Source: Streptomyces himalayensis subsp. himalayensis
Lineage (GTDB): Bacteria > Actinomycetota > Actinomycetes > Streptomycetales > Streptomycetaceae
Length of the DNA: 64,000 nt
Direction: 5' to 3'
Assembly (NCBI RefSeq): GCF_013778455.1
Contig: NZ_JACEHE010000021.1
Coordinates: 62,001-126,000, forward strand
In this document: piece after piece, positions 28,141 to 36,669 of the stretch
Layout of the letters: each line of letters begins with the position of its first letter
Numbering within the stretch: the first letter of the stretch is position 1
Notes under the pieces: model-generated
Told to the model about the DNA's origin: nothing
What the model saw: only the letters and a program-made list of their open reading frames with translations
Databases searched by the model: none
Made by a program: the position numbers and the translations under genes

Positions 28141-29649
28141 TCAGGGCGTCCACGACACCCGGTGCTCGGACCAGTGGTCCCACGTGGACATCATCGCTTC
28201 CCAGCCGTCCGGGAACTTCACCGTCACGCCCAACTGCACCGGCTCGGTCGACGGGTGATCGTCAAGCAGTTCGGCGACCCCCGCCCGGCACACCACGATG
28301 CAGGCATGCCGATGCCGGGAGGCCAGCACGCACAGCCGGCCCGTCTCCAGGTGGAACGCCGTCGCATCCGGCCGCCCCGACAGCGGATGCAGCACGACGG
28401 TCACGTCGAACTCCCGCCCCTGCAGCCGGTTCGCCGTGTCCACCGTGACATCCGCGACCCCCAGATCCGCGAGCGCCGAGCGCACGGCCGCGGCCTGATC
28501 GCGGTGCGCCGTGCCGACCGCGATGCGGTCGGCCGTGAGCGGCACCGGGTCCGGCGACTGCTCGGAGACGGCCGCACCCCCGCGGTCCAGCAGCCGCCGC
28601 ACGACCCGCGCCACCGCCCGTACGGCCTCGGGGTCCGTACGCGGCGTATGCCGAGCAGGAAGCTCCAGCAGCCCCCACCCCGCCTCGGTGGCCTCGTCGA
28701 TGACCCGGTCAGGACCCGAACCGTCCGACGCCACCGCGAAGCTGAGCCGCCGGTCACCGTGTCCGGTGCCGCTGCGGAACCGCGTGTACGGATAGAAGGC
28801 GTCCGACACCAGCGGCGCCGCCGACGCGGGCAGCCGCCATGACACGGGCAGCCGGTGCTGCGGCAGCTGAGGGTTGTGGGCGAGCAGCGTCGTCACGGCG
28901 GACGCCGAAGGGTCGTACGCCAGACCGGCCCACTGCTCGGCCCCGACGATCGCGAACGGATCCAACTGCCCCGGATCGCCCACGAACAGGGCCCGCTCGA
29001 ACAGCCCGGCCACGGCGAGCAGCGCGTCGGAACGCATCTGGTACGCCTCGTCGACGATCGCGTACCGCCATGGCTCGACGCCCTTCACGTGCGCCCACTT
29101 GGCGGCGGTCGAGATGACCACGTCGAGCCCGGCGAGGTCGGCGGCCTTGGCGGACTTGCGCACGTTCGCCAGGCCGTCGAGGGCCTTGTCGTACGGATCC
29201 GCGTCGCTGCTGTGCAGCCGCCCCACAGGGAGGTCGGGGTCCTTCTCGGCGAGCCGCAGCACCAGGTCGTCGACCTGGGCGTTGGTCTGGGCGATGACCA
29301 TCAACAGGCGCCCGGCGGCGGCCAGTTCACGCGCCGCCCGCACCACGAGGGTGGACTTCCCCGCACCCGGCGGAGAGTCCACGACGACCCCGCGGTGCGC
29401 ACCTTGCATCGTGTCCCGCAGGATCGCGTCGGTGGCCCGGGCGGCCGCGGCGGCGGGATCGGAGGCCACGGGTTGTGGGGCGTCGAGGCCGTTCGGGGCG
29501 GCGATGCCGTCCGGGGAGGCCAGGCTCTCTGGGGAGGCCAGGCCGTCCCGGGTGGCCGGGTTTTGCGTGGTGGCCTGGTTTTCCCGGGTGGCGAGGCCGG
29601 GGTGAGAGTCGGCCCCAGCCCCCAGGGAGGGGCGGGCGTCGGCGGTCAT
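28141..29649 (-). CDS. superfamily 1 DNA helicase-like ATPase
   Basis: 502-residue ATPase of the SF1 type. After a low-complexity N-terminus (repeats of LASPESLASPDG type, residues 1-70), motif I is SPPGAGKST, motif II is IVDEAYQM, motif III region FVGDPGQLDP, and the C-terminal RecA-like domain has TANRLQGREFDVTVV (motif V) and VLASRHRHACIVV (motif VI). The start ATG 29649 overlaps the stop of the preceding gene by 4 nt (ATGA). It is the fourth gene of a tightly overlapping minus-strand set beginning with a RecB/Cas4-like nuclease, so a nuclease-helicase function in DNA repair or defence is plausible. Not RecD, UvrD or AdnA by layout. Confidence 0.82.
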   Translation of the reverse strand: MTADARPSLGAGADSHPGLATRENQATTQNPATRDGLASPESLASPDGIAAPNGLDAPQPVASDPAAAAARATDAILRDTMQGAHRGVVVDSPPGAGKSTLVVRAARELAAAGRLLMVIAQTNAQVDDLVLRLAEKDPDLPVGRLHSSDADPYDKALDGLANVRKSAKAADLAGLDVVISTAAKWAHVKGVEPWRYAIVDEAYQMRSDALLAVAGLFERALFVGDPGQLDPFAIVGAEQWAGLAYDPSASAVTTLLAHNPQLPQHRLPVSWRLPASAAPLVSDAFYPYTRFRSGTGHGDRRLSFAVASDGSGPDRVIDEATEAGWGLLELPARHTPRTDPEAVRAVARVVRRLLDRGGAAVSEQSPDPVPLTADRIAVGTAHRDQAAAVRSALADLGVADVTVDTANRLQGREFDVTVVLHPLSGRPDATAFHLETGRLCVLASRHRHACIVVCRAGVAELLDDHPSTEPVQLGVTVKFPDGWEAMMSTWDHWSEHRVSWTP

Positions 29650-31277
29650 AGGACGTCCTCCTCGGTCATCGGATCCGGAACCTCCGCGACGGCTGCGCCC
29701 TCACCCGGCGGGCCGCCGTGCGTCCACGGCGTCTCCTCCGGGTCCGGCAGCGTGGGGCCGCCACGCTGATCGTGCTCGAACAGCGTGAAGCACAGCCGGT
29801 CGCCCTTCTCGGGCACCGAACCGGGCTCGGGCTCCTTGCCCCGGCCCATCTTGTCGAGTAGGCGCAGCACGAGCGTCACCCCTCCGGGGCCTTGGCCGGC
29901 GCCCTCCCTGTCGGCGCCCTCGTCGTATCCGACGAACTCCGCGGTCTGCGGCTTGCCGTCCAGGGAGCGGTAGACCTTGATGCGCTCGCCGAGGTGCGGC
30001 CGGTCGTCGGTGCGGACGGTGACGAGAGGCCGTGGGCTGGGCCGCTTGCTCTCGCTGTACGCCATGACGACATCCGTCACCTCGCCGGCGAAGGCCTCGC
30101 CGGCGAGCCGTCGCCCGGCCATCACCAGTGGGTCGTCGAGCGCTTCCTGCGCGTCCAGCCGGGCCTGTTCGCGCTCGCGCGAGGCGAGCTTGTTGGCGGC
30201 GGTGACGGCGTCGTCGCGCCGCGGCTGAGGCGGCTCACCTGCGGCGACCCGGTCCCGGTGGCTGGTGAAGGACCAGCGGTCGCGGGTCCAGCGATCGGCG
30301 ACATGCGAGGCTTCGGGCAGGGCCCGCAGAAGGTCGATGCCGCGCCACACAGCCTCCCAGGTGGGCCGTGTCCGGCTCTCGACCAGGGCACGGATCTGCT
30401 GCTCGGCGGCAGTGAGTTCGCCGAGTCGGAGGTCCGCCTCGATGCCGTCCTCGGCGGCGGCCAGGGCGGTACGCGCGCGGTCGTAGCGCTCCATCGCCGG
30501 GGCCAGCAGCCGGTTGTCGAACGCCGGGTCGGTGGCCGGGCCCGCGGGCGGGCACACCAGCTGTCCATGGGCGTCCCGCGCCAGCTCGGCCCGCAGAGCG
30601 GCCTCGGCGCCGGACTCGCCGTCGGGCGGGTCGATCCAGGCGAGCAGCGCACCGAGGTGCTGGTCCTCCAGGCTGCTCTGCCCGGTCGCCCAGTGCCGGG
30701 ACAGCAGCTCGGTCATGGCGGGCAGCAATGAGGAGCCCGGTACGCGAGCGCGCTCCGCGAAGTGCGTCAGCCAACGGCCGAGCAGCGGTACGCGGGCCGG
30801 GGCCGGGTACGGCGCATCGGGGTCCTGTTCGGCCGTACGCCGGAAGCGCATGGAGCGGCCGAGCAGCCGTACGAACTCGATGCCCGTCCGGCTCGGCACG
30901 ATCAGCTGCGGTGCGTCCGTGCACAGGTCGACCTCGACCTTGACGCGCTTGCCGGTCTCCGGGTCGGTCTGGGTGCGCTCGGCGGCCTCGACCCCCTCCG
31001 CGTACTCGTCGACATAGGGCAGGACGACGTCGGCGAGCTCGGCGAGGAAGGCGAATCGCAGGTCGCGGTCGCGCGGCTGGTCCACGACGAGCAGGCGCGG
31101 CGCGTCGCGCTCGGTGCCGACGAGCGCACCCAGCGGGGCACCCGCCTCGCCGGCGGTGGTGAGCGGCACGAAGACGAGCGGACGCTCGGACAGATGCCGA
31201 TGCCGGACGGTGGCAGCGGGCTGCGCACGTCCGGTGCTCATGGCTTCCAGCCGGGCGAGGGTGGAGATCAGCGACAC
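29646..31277 (-). CDS. uncharacterised protein of nuclease-helicase operon
   Basis: 543-residue soluble protein with no family that I recognise. Visible parts: N-terminal region with PLVFVPLTTAGEAGAPLG and LRFAFLAELADVVLPYVDEY; a central segment GIEFVRLLGRSMRFRR and PLLGRWLTHFAERARVPGSSLLP; a long helical, probably coiled-coil stretch rich in Glu/Arg (about 330-400); and a C-terminal beta-rich part (VTVRTDDRPHLGERIKVYRSLDGKPQTAEFVGYD). The start is GTG 31277 with AAGGAGG 4 nt away; 139 codons further up in frame are unsupported. Overlaps the next helicase gene by 4 nt and the previous ORF by 10 nt, so expression is coupled. Confidence 0.75.
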   Translation of the reverse strand: MSLISTLARLEAMSTGRAQPAATVRHRHLSERPLVFVPLTTAGEAGAPLGALVGTERDAPRLLVVDQPRDRDLRFAFLAELADVVLPYVDEYAEGVEAAERTQTDPETGKRVKVEVDLCTDAPQLIVPSRTGIEFVRLLGRSMRFRRTAEQDPDAPYPAPARVPLLGRWLTHFAERARVPGSSLLPAMTELLSRHWATGQSSLEDQHLGALLAWIDPPDGESGAEAALRAELARDAHGQLVCPPAGPATDPAFDNRLLAPAMERYDRARTALAAAEDGIEADLRLGELTAAEQQIRALVESRTRPTWEAVWRGIDLLRALPEASHVADRWTRDRWSFTSHRDRVAAGEPPQPRRDDAVTAANKLASREREQARLDAQEALDDPLVMAGRRLAGEAFAGEVTDVVMAYSESKRPSPRPLVTVRTDDRPHLGERIKVYRSLDGKPQTAEFVGYDEGADREGAGQGPGGVTLVLRLLDKMGRGKEPEPGSVPEKGDRLCFTLFEHDQRGGPTLPDPEETPWTHGGPPGEGAAVAEVPDPMTEEDVL

Positions 31278-31753
31278 GGGGCCTCCTTGCCGCGGGACGG
31301 CGCCGGCCGGGCGCCTTGGGCAGGCTGGGGCGCCGTCTGACGCGGGGCGCTGTCCTGCGGCATCGACGCGTGTGATGCACCTGGCGCCGCCGGGATCGCC
31401 GCCCGCCCCTGCGGCCGGTTCAGGGACGGGGCCGCCGTCTGCCGGTCGGCTGCGGCCGCTGAGGTCGCCGTCTCCCGGGCGGCTCCGTCCGACGGGGGCC
31501 CGGTTCGCGCCTGCGGCCCGCTCAGGGGCGGGGCCGTGGGGGCATGTGGGTCCTCGGTCCGGCGTGGAGCCGTCGTCAGAGCGGGGTGCTCGGGTTGTGC
31601 GCCGGCCTCCCTCAGTGCCTTGAGGGCCTGGGAGGTACCCCCAGCTGGCGCACACCCCGCCATGTCCCCGCGGGCGCGTTCGGGGCTGCGGCACGGCAGC
31701 GGTCCAGCGGGCGTCGAGGAGGTGCCGGGCGCAAGGGCGAGTGGCGTCAGCAC
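31268..31753 (-). CDS. Pro/Ala-rich ORF linking nuclease and downstream genes
   Basis: 161-residue low-complexity frame rich in Pro, Ala, Thr and Gln. It begins with GTG 31753 inside the nuclease stop region (7-nt overlap) and ends at a TGA overlapping the next gene's GTG by 10 nt. These tight overlaps at both ends are the main evidence that it is translated; alternatively it only keeps ribosomes moving between the two larger genes. No domain, signal or membrane segment. Confidence 0.45.
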   Translation of the reverse strand: MLTPLALAPGTSSTPAGPLPCRSPERARGDMAGCAPAGGTSQALKALREAGAQPEHPALTTAPRRTEDPHAPTAPPLSGPQARTGPPSDGAARETATSAAAADRQTAAPSLNRPQGRAAIPAAPGASHASMPQDSAPRQTAPQPAQGARPAPSRGKEAPCR

Positions 31754-32928
31754 GGGGCGCCCCCCAGGGCCTCCGCGCGCAGGGCGGCCGCTCTGCGTAG
31801 TGCCGTCACCGTCGGATCCGTCGGGTCGCCGGTTGTGCCGTGGGCCGCCGCGAGTACGGTGCCGGCCGTGGTCAGGGCGCCGAGTTCGCCGCGGACCGAG
31901 CGGCCCAGGGCCGTGACGGCGCCCTCCGCGCGGGCCTGGTCGCGGCAGTGGAAGGCCAGCTCGCAGGCGGACAGGCACTCCGGTGCGTACGCCGCGGGGA
32001 CGCATTCGACCGCCGACCGCAGCTCGTCGGCGGGCCGCTCCACGTCGAAGGTCGTGCCCTCGGGCAGGGCCTCCGCGATGTCCTCGATGCGGGTGAGCCG
32101 GGCCAGCTGGCGGCGGGTCACCGACAGCTGCTTGCGGACGTCCACGGCGGACGCGGTCGGCAGATTCGAGAAGTCCTTGGGGCAGACCAGCAGGACGCGG
32201 TGGCGCACGGGCGGCACGGGGTCCATGCGCCCGGCGACCTGCCCCAGCGCCAGCACGTACACGGCGGACTGCCGGGCGGCCGCCCCGACCTTCGCCGCGT
32301 CCGCCGAACCGTCGATCACGGGGAACGACTTGATCTCCACGACCGTCCAGCTGCCGTCGGGGTGGACCACCACCGCGTCCGGCTCCAGGAACGCGGGGGA
32401 GCCCGCGACGTCCAGCGCGAGCATCGGGTGGTCGAGCAGGCTCCACGCTCCGGCGGCGGTCGCCTCGCGCAGCGCCAGTGACGTACGCGCCGCGCGCCCC
32501 TCCGGCCCCGCCGCCGACAGATCCGGCGTGCGGATGCTGCCCGGCTCGGGCGGCTCGGCGGAGGCGTCCAGCCGCTCGTGCACCAGGCGCAGCAGCACGG
32601 CGCCCCCGTCAGCCTTGACGCGCGCCTCGAAGGCATTGCCCCGGATGAACGCGAACTGCGACTGCCCGAAGGAGGAAGGGGAGCCGAGGGCGCTCGCCAG
32701 CGCCGCCTTGTCCACCCCCGCGCCGTCCAGCAGCGCGCGCCGCCTGCAGCCGGGATTGGCCGCGAGCGCGGCCAGGGCGCGCGCGTCGAGCGGCTGCGGC
32801 GGCCGGGCGGGGCCGCGCAGCTCAGCGAGCCGGTGCCGGAGCGCCGTCCCCCGCGTCTGCGGGGCTGGCACTCGGCCCGGTGCTGGGCCTGCGCTGTCCG
32901 GGTCTGCGCTGTCCGGGAATTCGCTCAC
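31747..32928 (-). CDS. RecB/Cas4-like PD-(D/E)XK nuclease with cysteine cluster
   Basis: 393-residue protein with the motif order of RecB-family nucleases: RGNAFE (Glu101), EPD (Asp184), VVEIK (Glu198, Lys200) and QSAVY (Gln220, Tyr224; QxxxY). Cys61 sits ahead of the nuclease core, and Cys309, Cys318, Cys322 and Cys328 follow it, with Cys318-x3-Cys-x5-Cys328. One early and three late cysteines is the layout of the 4Fe-4S clusters of Cas4 and AddB. An iron-sulphur exonuclease is therefore likely. The start is uncertain: GTG 32928 is used; the frame begins at TTG 32958, and both overlap the 3' end of the PAP2 gene. No CRISPR array or other cas gene is in the window. Confidence 0.75.
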   Translation of the reverse strand: MSEFPDSADPDSAGPAPGRVPAPQTRGTALRHRLAELRGPARPPQPLDARALAALAANPGCRRRALLDGAGVDKAALASALGSPSSFGQSQFAFIRGNAFEARVKADGGAVLLRLVHERLDASAEPPEPGSIRTPDLSAAGPEGRAARTSLALREATAAGAWSLLDHPMLALDVAGSPAFLEPDAVVVHPDGSWTVVEIKSFPVIDGSADAAKVGAAARQSAVYVLALGQVAGRMDPVPPVRHRVLLVCPKDFSNLPTASAVDVRKQLSVTRRQLARLTRIEDIAEALPEGTTFDVERPADELRSAVECVPAAYAPECLSACELAFHCRDQARAEGAVTALGRSVRGELGALTTAGTVLAAAHGTTGDPTDPTVTALRRAAALRAEALGGAPC

Positions 32929-33814
32929 CCGCCGAAGTCTGGCATCCGGCACTGACAATCGAGGAACCTGCGGCCGGAGAGGCTGAGGAACCCCCGGCCC
33001 GGGAGGCGCCCGGGAGAGCCGGCCCGACCGGCTCGCGGAGCGCCCCCAGCCGGGTCCACGCGAGGTCCGCGAGCCGCATCACGGGCTGGGCGAGGAGAAG
33101 TCCGGCCCCCATCACGGCCGCTCCCGCGACCGCGTCGAGGAAGTAGTGGTTCGCGGTGCCCATCACCACGACGGTGGTGACGAGCGGATACGCCACCGCG
33201 GTCGCCCTGGTGAGCCGGTTGCCGCCGTACCGCCACAGCATCACGCCGCACCACAGCGCCCACCCGACGTGCAGGCTCGGCATCGCCGCGTACTGGTTGG
33301 TCATGCCGCCCAGGCCGCGCGGCGCGCTCGCCTCGCCGGCCCACCAGCCGTAGTCGCTGTACTGGGCCATCGTGTCGACGAAGCCGTGGCCCGCCGCCAG
33401 CAGCCGTGGCGGGCAGGTCGGCAGCAGCGTGAAGCCGACGAGTGCGATGAGCGTGGAGGTCATCAGCCAGGTGCGGGCGGCGCGGTAGTGGACCGACCGG
33501 GAGCGGAAGATCCACACCAGGATCGCGGGCGTGACCAGATAGTGCAGCGACGCGTACCAGAAGTCCGCGGGTATGCCGATCCAGGGCTCGGCGGTGAACA
33601 GTCGGTTCAGCGGGTGCTCGGCGTTGAGGTGCAGGGTCTTCTCGAAGCGGAGGATCGCGAGGCCGTGGTCGACGGCGGTCGACACGTCACCGCGGGCGAG
33701 CAGCCGGCCCGCCGAGTACAGGGCGTACAGCACCATGATCACGGGCAGTTCGGTCCACCAGCGTGGCCGGCTCGCGCCAGGCGTGCTCTCACCTGGTGCG
33801 TCGGTCTGCGCCAT
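32822..33814 (-). CDS. PAP2-superfamily membrane phosphatase/transferase
   Basis: 330-residue membrane protein with about six helices and the three PAP2 phosphate-binding motifs in diverged form: CPPRLL, MPSLHVGWALW, and TANHYFLDAVAG (His and Asp). The PSLH variant is typical of the inositol-phosphoceramide-synthase-like branch (PAP2_3), so it may move a phospho-headgroup between lipids. The start is ATG 33814, supported by GGAG upstream. The C-terminal 60 residues are low-complexity and overlap the nuclease start by about 100 nt, so the end of one protein or the start of the other is uncertain. Confidence 0.8.
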   Translation of the reverse strand: MAQTDAPGESTPGASRPRWWTELPVIMVLYALYSAGRLLARGDVSTAVDHGLAILRFEKTLHLNAEHPLNRLFTAEPWIGIPADFWYASLHYLVTPAILVWIFRSRSVHYRAARTWLMTSTLIALVGFTLLPTCPPRLLAAGHGFVDTMAQYSDYGWWAGEASAPRGLGGMTNQYAAMPSLHVGWALWCGVMLWRYGGNRLTRATAVAYPLVTTVVVMGTANHYFLDAVAGAAVMGAGLLLAQPVMRLADLAWTRLGALREPVGPALPGASRAGGSSASPAAGSSIVSAGCQTSAGERIPGQRRPGQRRPSTGPSASPADAGDGAPAPAR

Positions 33815-34143
33815 CCGATGGTCTCCCTCCCCGCCTCCAGCGGCCCGCTGCGGCCCGCCCACTTTACGGTGTATGTGCACCGCGTATGCGGACGATGTCA
33901 GCCGGCCACTCCCGATCTTCAAGACGCAGAGATCCGTTGCGGGGTTGCTCTCCGAACCAGTGCGCGCCCTGCGCGGAGGCAGGCGCAGAGGCGGGTGAGG
34001 TGATCCGGACCGGGCCCGCTGATCCGGACCCGGGCGCGACGATTCGTACCCGTGCGCGATGATGGAGGAGCGGGTGGACCCTGTTCCGGAAAATCAGCTC
34101 ATCCGCCCCGCCCTGCCCTGTTCGCCTCTCGGAAAGGCCCTCT
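33815..34143. other. divergent promoter region
   Basis: 329 bp between the divergent PAP2 and histidine phosphatase genes. Repeated GATCCGGACC(GG)-like short motifs near 34000-34030; no hairpin or small gene identified. Confidence 0.35.
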
Positions 34144-34746
34144 ATGGCACCGCGCATCCTGCTGGCCCGGCACGGACAGACGGAATGGTCACTGGCCGGA
34201 AAGCACACCGGCAGGACGGACATCCCGCTCCTCGAAGAGGGCCGGCGCGGCGCCAAGCTTCTCGGCGAACGTCTGCAGCGCGCGCCGCTCGACGGGATCC
34301 CGGAGGCCGAGGTACGCACGAGCCCGCTGGCACGCGCGCGTGAGACCTGCGAACTGGCCGGCTTCGGTGAGCGCGCCACCACCTGGGACACGCTTCTGGA
34401 GTGGGACTACGGCGCGTACGAAGGCATGACGCCCGCTGAGATACAGGCGATCAGGCCCGGCTGGCTGATCTGGCGCGACGGGGTGCCCGAGGGCGAGACA
34501 CTCGCGGAGATGACCGCCCGCGCGGACGAGGTCGTCGCATGGGCGCGGTCGGCCGACCGTGACGTGCTCGTCTTCGCGCACGGGCACATCCTGCGGTCCA
34601 TCGGAGCGCGCTGGCTCGGCCTCGACCTCGCCTTCGCGGCCCGCATCCGGCTCAACCCGACGTCGCTGTCCGTGCTGGGGTGGGCATACGGGGAGCCGGC
34701 GATCGAGACGTGGAACGACAACGGACATCTGGCCCTCGGCGGTTAG
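34144..34746 (+). CDS. histidine phosphatase (phosphoglycerate-mutase-like)
   Basis: 200-residue cytoplasmic phosphatase of the branch-1 histidine phosphatase superfamily. The phospho-His is His10 in LARHGQTEW; other pocket residues are in TSPLARARET, LLEWDYGAYEG and VLVFAHGHILR. The length fits single-domain acid/sugar phosphatases rather than glycolytic mutase. Start ATG 34144 with GGAAAGG upstream. Substrate unknown. Confidence 0.88.
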   Translation: MAPRILLARHGQTEWSLAGKHTGRTDIPLLEEGRRGAKLLGERLQRAPLDGIPEAEVRTSPLARARETCELAGFGERATTWDTLLEWDYGAYEGMTPAEIQAIRPGWLIWRDGVPEGETLAEMTARADEVVAWARSADRDVLVFAHGHILRSIGARWLGLDLAFAARIRLNPTSLSVLGWAYGEPAIETWNDNGHLALGG

Positions 34747-34749
34747 CTA

Positions 34750-34860
34750 CCGGACTCCCGGACACGGCCGGGCCCCGGATTCCCGGACACGGCCAGGCCC
34801 CGGACTCCCGGACACGGCCAGGCCCGCACTCCCGGACACGGCCAGGCCCCGAGCTTCCGG
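34750..34860. repeat. 24-25 bp tandem repeat between convergent genes
   Basis: Four and a half copies of a unit resembling CCCGGACACGGCCAGGCC with flanking ACTC, starting 3 bp after the phosphatase stop. Copies 2-4 differ by only a few bases. Confidence 0.8.
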
Positions 34861-34891
34861 CCACCCGCCGGAACCCGGGACCCCTGGGACG

Positions 34892-36352
34892 TCACGCCGA
34901 ATGCGACACCTCGCGATGGCGCTCCAGAAACGTCGAGACGCCCGGCGCCCTGCGATGCGGCGCCAGCACACGAGCCGTCATCGCCAGCATCGACAGGACG
35001 CGTGACGACTGGACCTCGTTCAGCAGGTCCAGTACGCGCAAACCCGCCGCCGACGCCTCGTCCGGGTGGCCGGCCCGCGCGAGGTCGTCGGCCAGCTCCG
35101 CCGTGTACAGCGCGGTGTTGCGCGTGAAGTGCGGGTCCTGCAACGCGGTCGCGCGGCGTGCATGGCGGGCCGCGCGGGACCAGTCGCCCAGGGCCGACCA
35201 GCACTGCGCCTCGAGCCCTTCCAGTTCGGCCGCACCGTAGAAGCTCATCCACTCCGGGTCGGCGTTCGAGGGGCCGCAGTCGAACAGGGCCTGGGCGCGG
35301 CTGAGCGACCGCTCGCAGCCGGAGCGGTCGCCGAGCCCCGCCCAGCCTCCCGCCTCGCGCAGCGCGAGCAGCGACAGCAGCCGCGGCGACACCAGATTGC
35401 GGGCCACGCGCTGCGCCGCCTGCGCGGCGCGCACCGCCTCGCGCGGCCGGCCCGCGTCCCGGGCGAGAAACGCCGTGTTGCAGAAGGCATGCGCCTCCAG
35501 GGCCGCATCCCCGGACATCCGCGCGGTCGCCAGCGCCTCCGCGTAGTGCGAGCGTGCGTCGTCGAAGCGCCCGGAGTCGTGCGCCAACCAGCCGACTGAG
35601 ATGGCGAGTTCGCCCGCGCCCGCCTGCAGTCGCTGGGCGGTCGCCTGCCGGGCGGTGCCCGCGTCGAGCAGGGCGTAGGCGGCGCGCAGCGGCGCCGCGG
35701 CACGGCGGTAGAGGCCGTCGGCCCCATGCCGGTCGTCGAGCAGCCGGATCTTGCGTACGGCCTCCTCGACCGCGTTGGCCTCGGCGTGGCCGACCCTGCG
35801 GACGGGCCGGCCGGCTGCCGTGGCGGCGGCACCGCCGTCCCTGGTGAGCCCTAAGGGCGCGAAGGAGGCGGCGGCCACCGTGGCCGTACCGCCCGTCATG
35901 AACGCGCGACGCTGCACGTCGCTCTCCTTGTGGTTCTCGGTCTCGTGGTGCGGGATTTCCTGGTGCGGGATCTCATGGGGCAGGAGCCCTTGGTGCCGGC
36001 TCCCGCTCTGCTCGGCCGTGAGCGGCGGCTGCGCCGCTTCCGACCGGGCCCGCCCTCGGCCGCGTACCTCGGAACGAGGGACGAAGCCCAGGTCCGTGAG
36101 CGAGCGGCCGGGGAACATGTGCAGGAACACGCGCTCGTAGGCGTAGTTGGGGCAGCGGATCTCGCCTGCCTCGACTCGCCCGATGTACCGCGCGTCACAG
36201 CTGACCCGCTCGCCGATCTCGCGAGCGGCCCGCCGGACCGCGGCTGCGAACTCGCCAGGCGAGCGCTGTCCGCGCAGCTCCCGGAAGGCGAGATTCGATT
36301 GGAGATCCCGTCGGCGGGACGGTGACGACGAGGTCGCCGATGACGACTCCAT
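34892..36352 (-). CDS. HTH-TPR regulatory protein (NsdA-like family)
   Basis: 486-residue regulator. Residues about 20-90 form an XRE-like region (EFAAAVRRAAREIGERVSCDARYIGRVEAGEIRCPNY...), and 200-440 are TPR-like helical repeats (AISVGWLAHDSGRFDDARSHYAEAL, AFCNTAFLARDAGRPREAVRAAQAA). Proteins of this layout in Streptomyces include NsdA, a negative regulator of differentiation; I would not claim orthology. Between the parts are a His-rich stretch (125-141, PHEIPHQEIPHHE) and a Tat-like segment (RRAFMTGGTATVAAAS from 148). Start ATG 36352, divergent from the small gene at 36670. Confidence 0.75.
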   Translation of the reverse strand: MESSSATSSSPSRRRDLQSNLAFRELRGQRSPGEFAAAVRRAAREIGERVSCDARYIGRVEAGEIRCPNYAYERVFLHMFPGRSLTDLGFVPRSEVRGRGRARSEAAQPPLTAEQSGSRHQGLLPHEIPHQEIPHHETENHKESDVQRRAFMTGGTATVAAASFAPLGLTRDGGAAATAAGRPVRRVGHAEANAVEEAVRKIRLLDDRHGADGLYRRAAAPLRAAYALLDAGTARQATAQRLQAGAGELAISVGWLAHDSGRFDDARSHYAEALATARMSGDAALEAHAFCNTAFLARDAGRPREAVRAAQAAQRVARNLVSPRLLSLLALREAGGWAGLGDRSGCERSLSRAQALFDCGPSNADPEWMSFYGAAELEGLEAQCWSALGDWSRAARHARRATALQDPHFTRNTALYTAELADDLARAGHPDEASAAGLRVLDLLNEVQSSRVLSMLAMTARVLAPHRRAPGVSTFLERHREVSHSA

Positions 36353-36669
36353 GTCCGGGCCCTCTCATGTGCATCGAGCCGGACTCCGGGGGGAGTTGTA
36401 CTCCCGGGCCGTACGTCTGCTGCCCCTGTTCCGGCGGGGCAAGAAGGTACCCCTTGTGACGGCACCGCCACGCAGAGTTTGACCACAAACCGGATAACTC
36501 GTATGGGATCTGCCATGAACTGCCATCCTTTGCGGCGGTGTCCTGCCGTAGCCGTTGACGCGGGACGGACGTTGGACGATGCGGAGAGGGAGCTACGCGG
36601 TCCTGGAAGGGCCGCGTGGTGCCGAACCGAGCGACTCGAGCGTGGAGGGGTTCCGTGTTGGAGGCCGGA
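36353..36669. other. divergent promoter region
   Basis: 317 bp between the HTH-TPR gene and the small prim-pol-like gene. Moderately AT-richer around 36480-36540; no operator or hairpin could be assigned. Confidence 0.35.

Noticed and set aside
31747..32928. Cas4 as evidence of a CRISPR system
   Set aside because: The nuclease has Cas4/AddB-like cysteines, but no repeat-spacer array or other cas gene exists in the window; overall motifs fit RecB-type nucleases more broadly.
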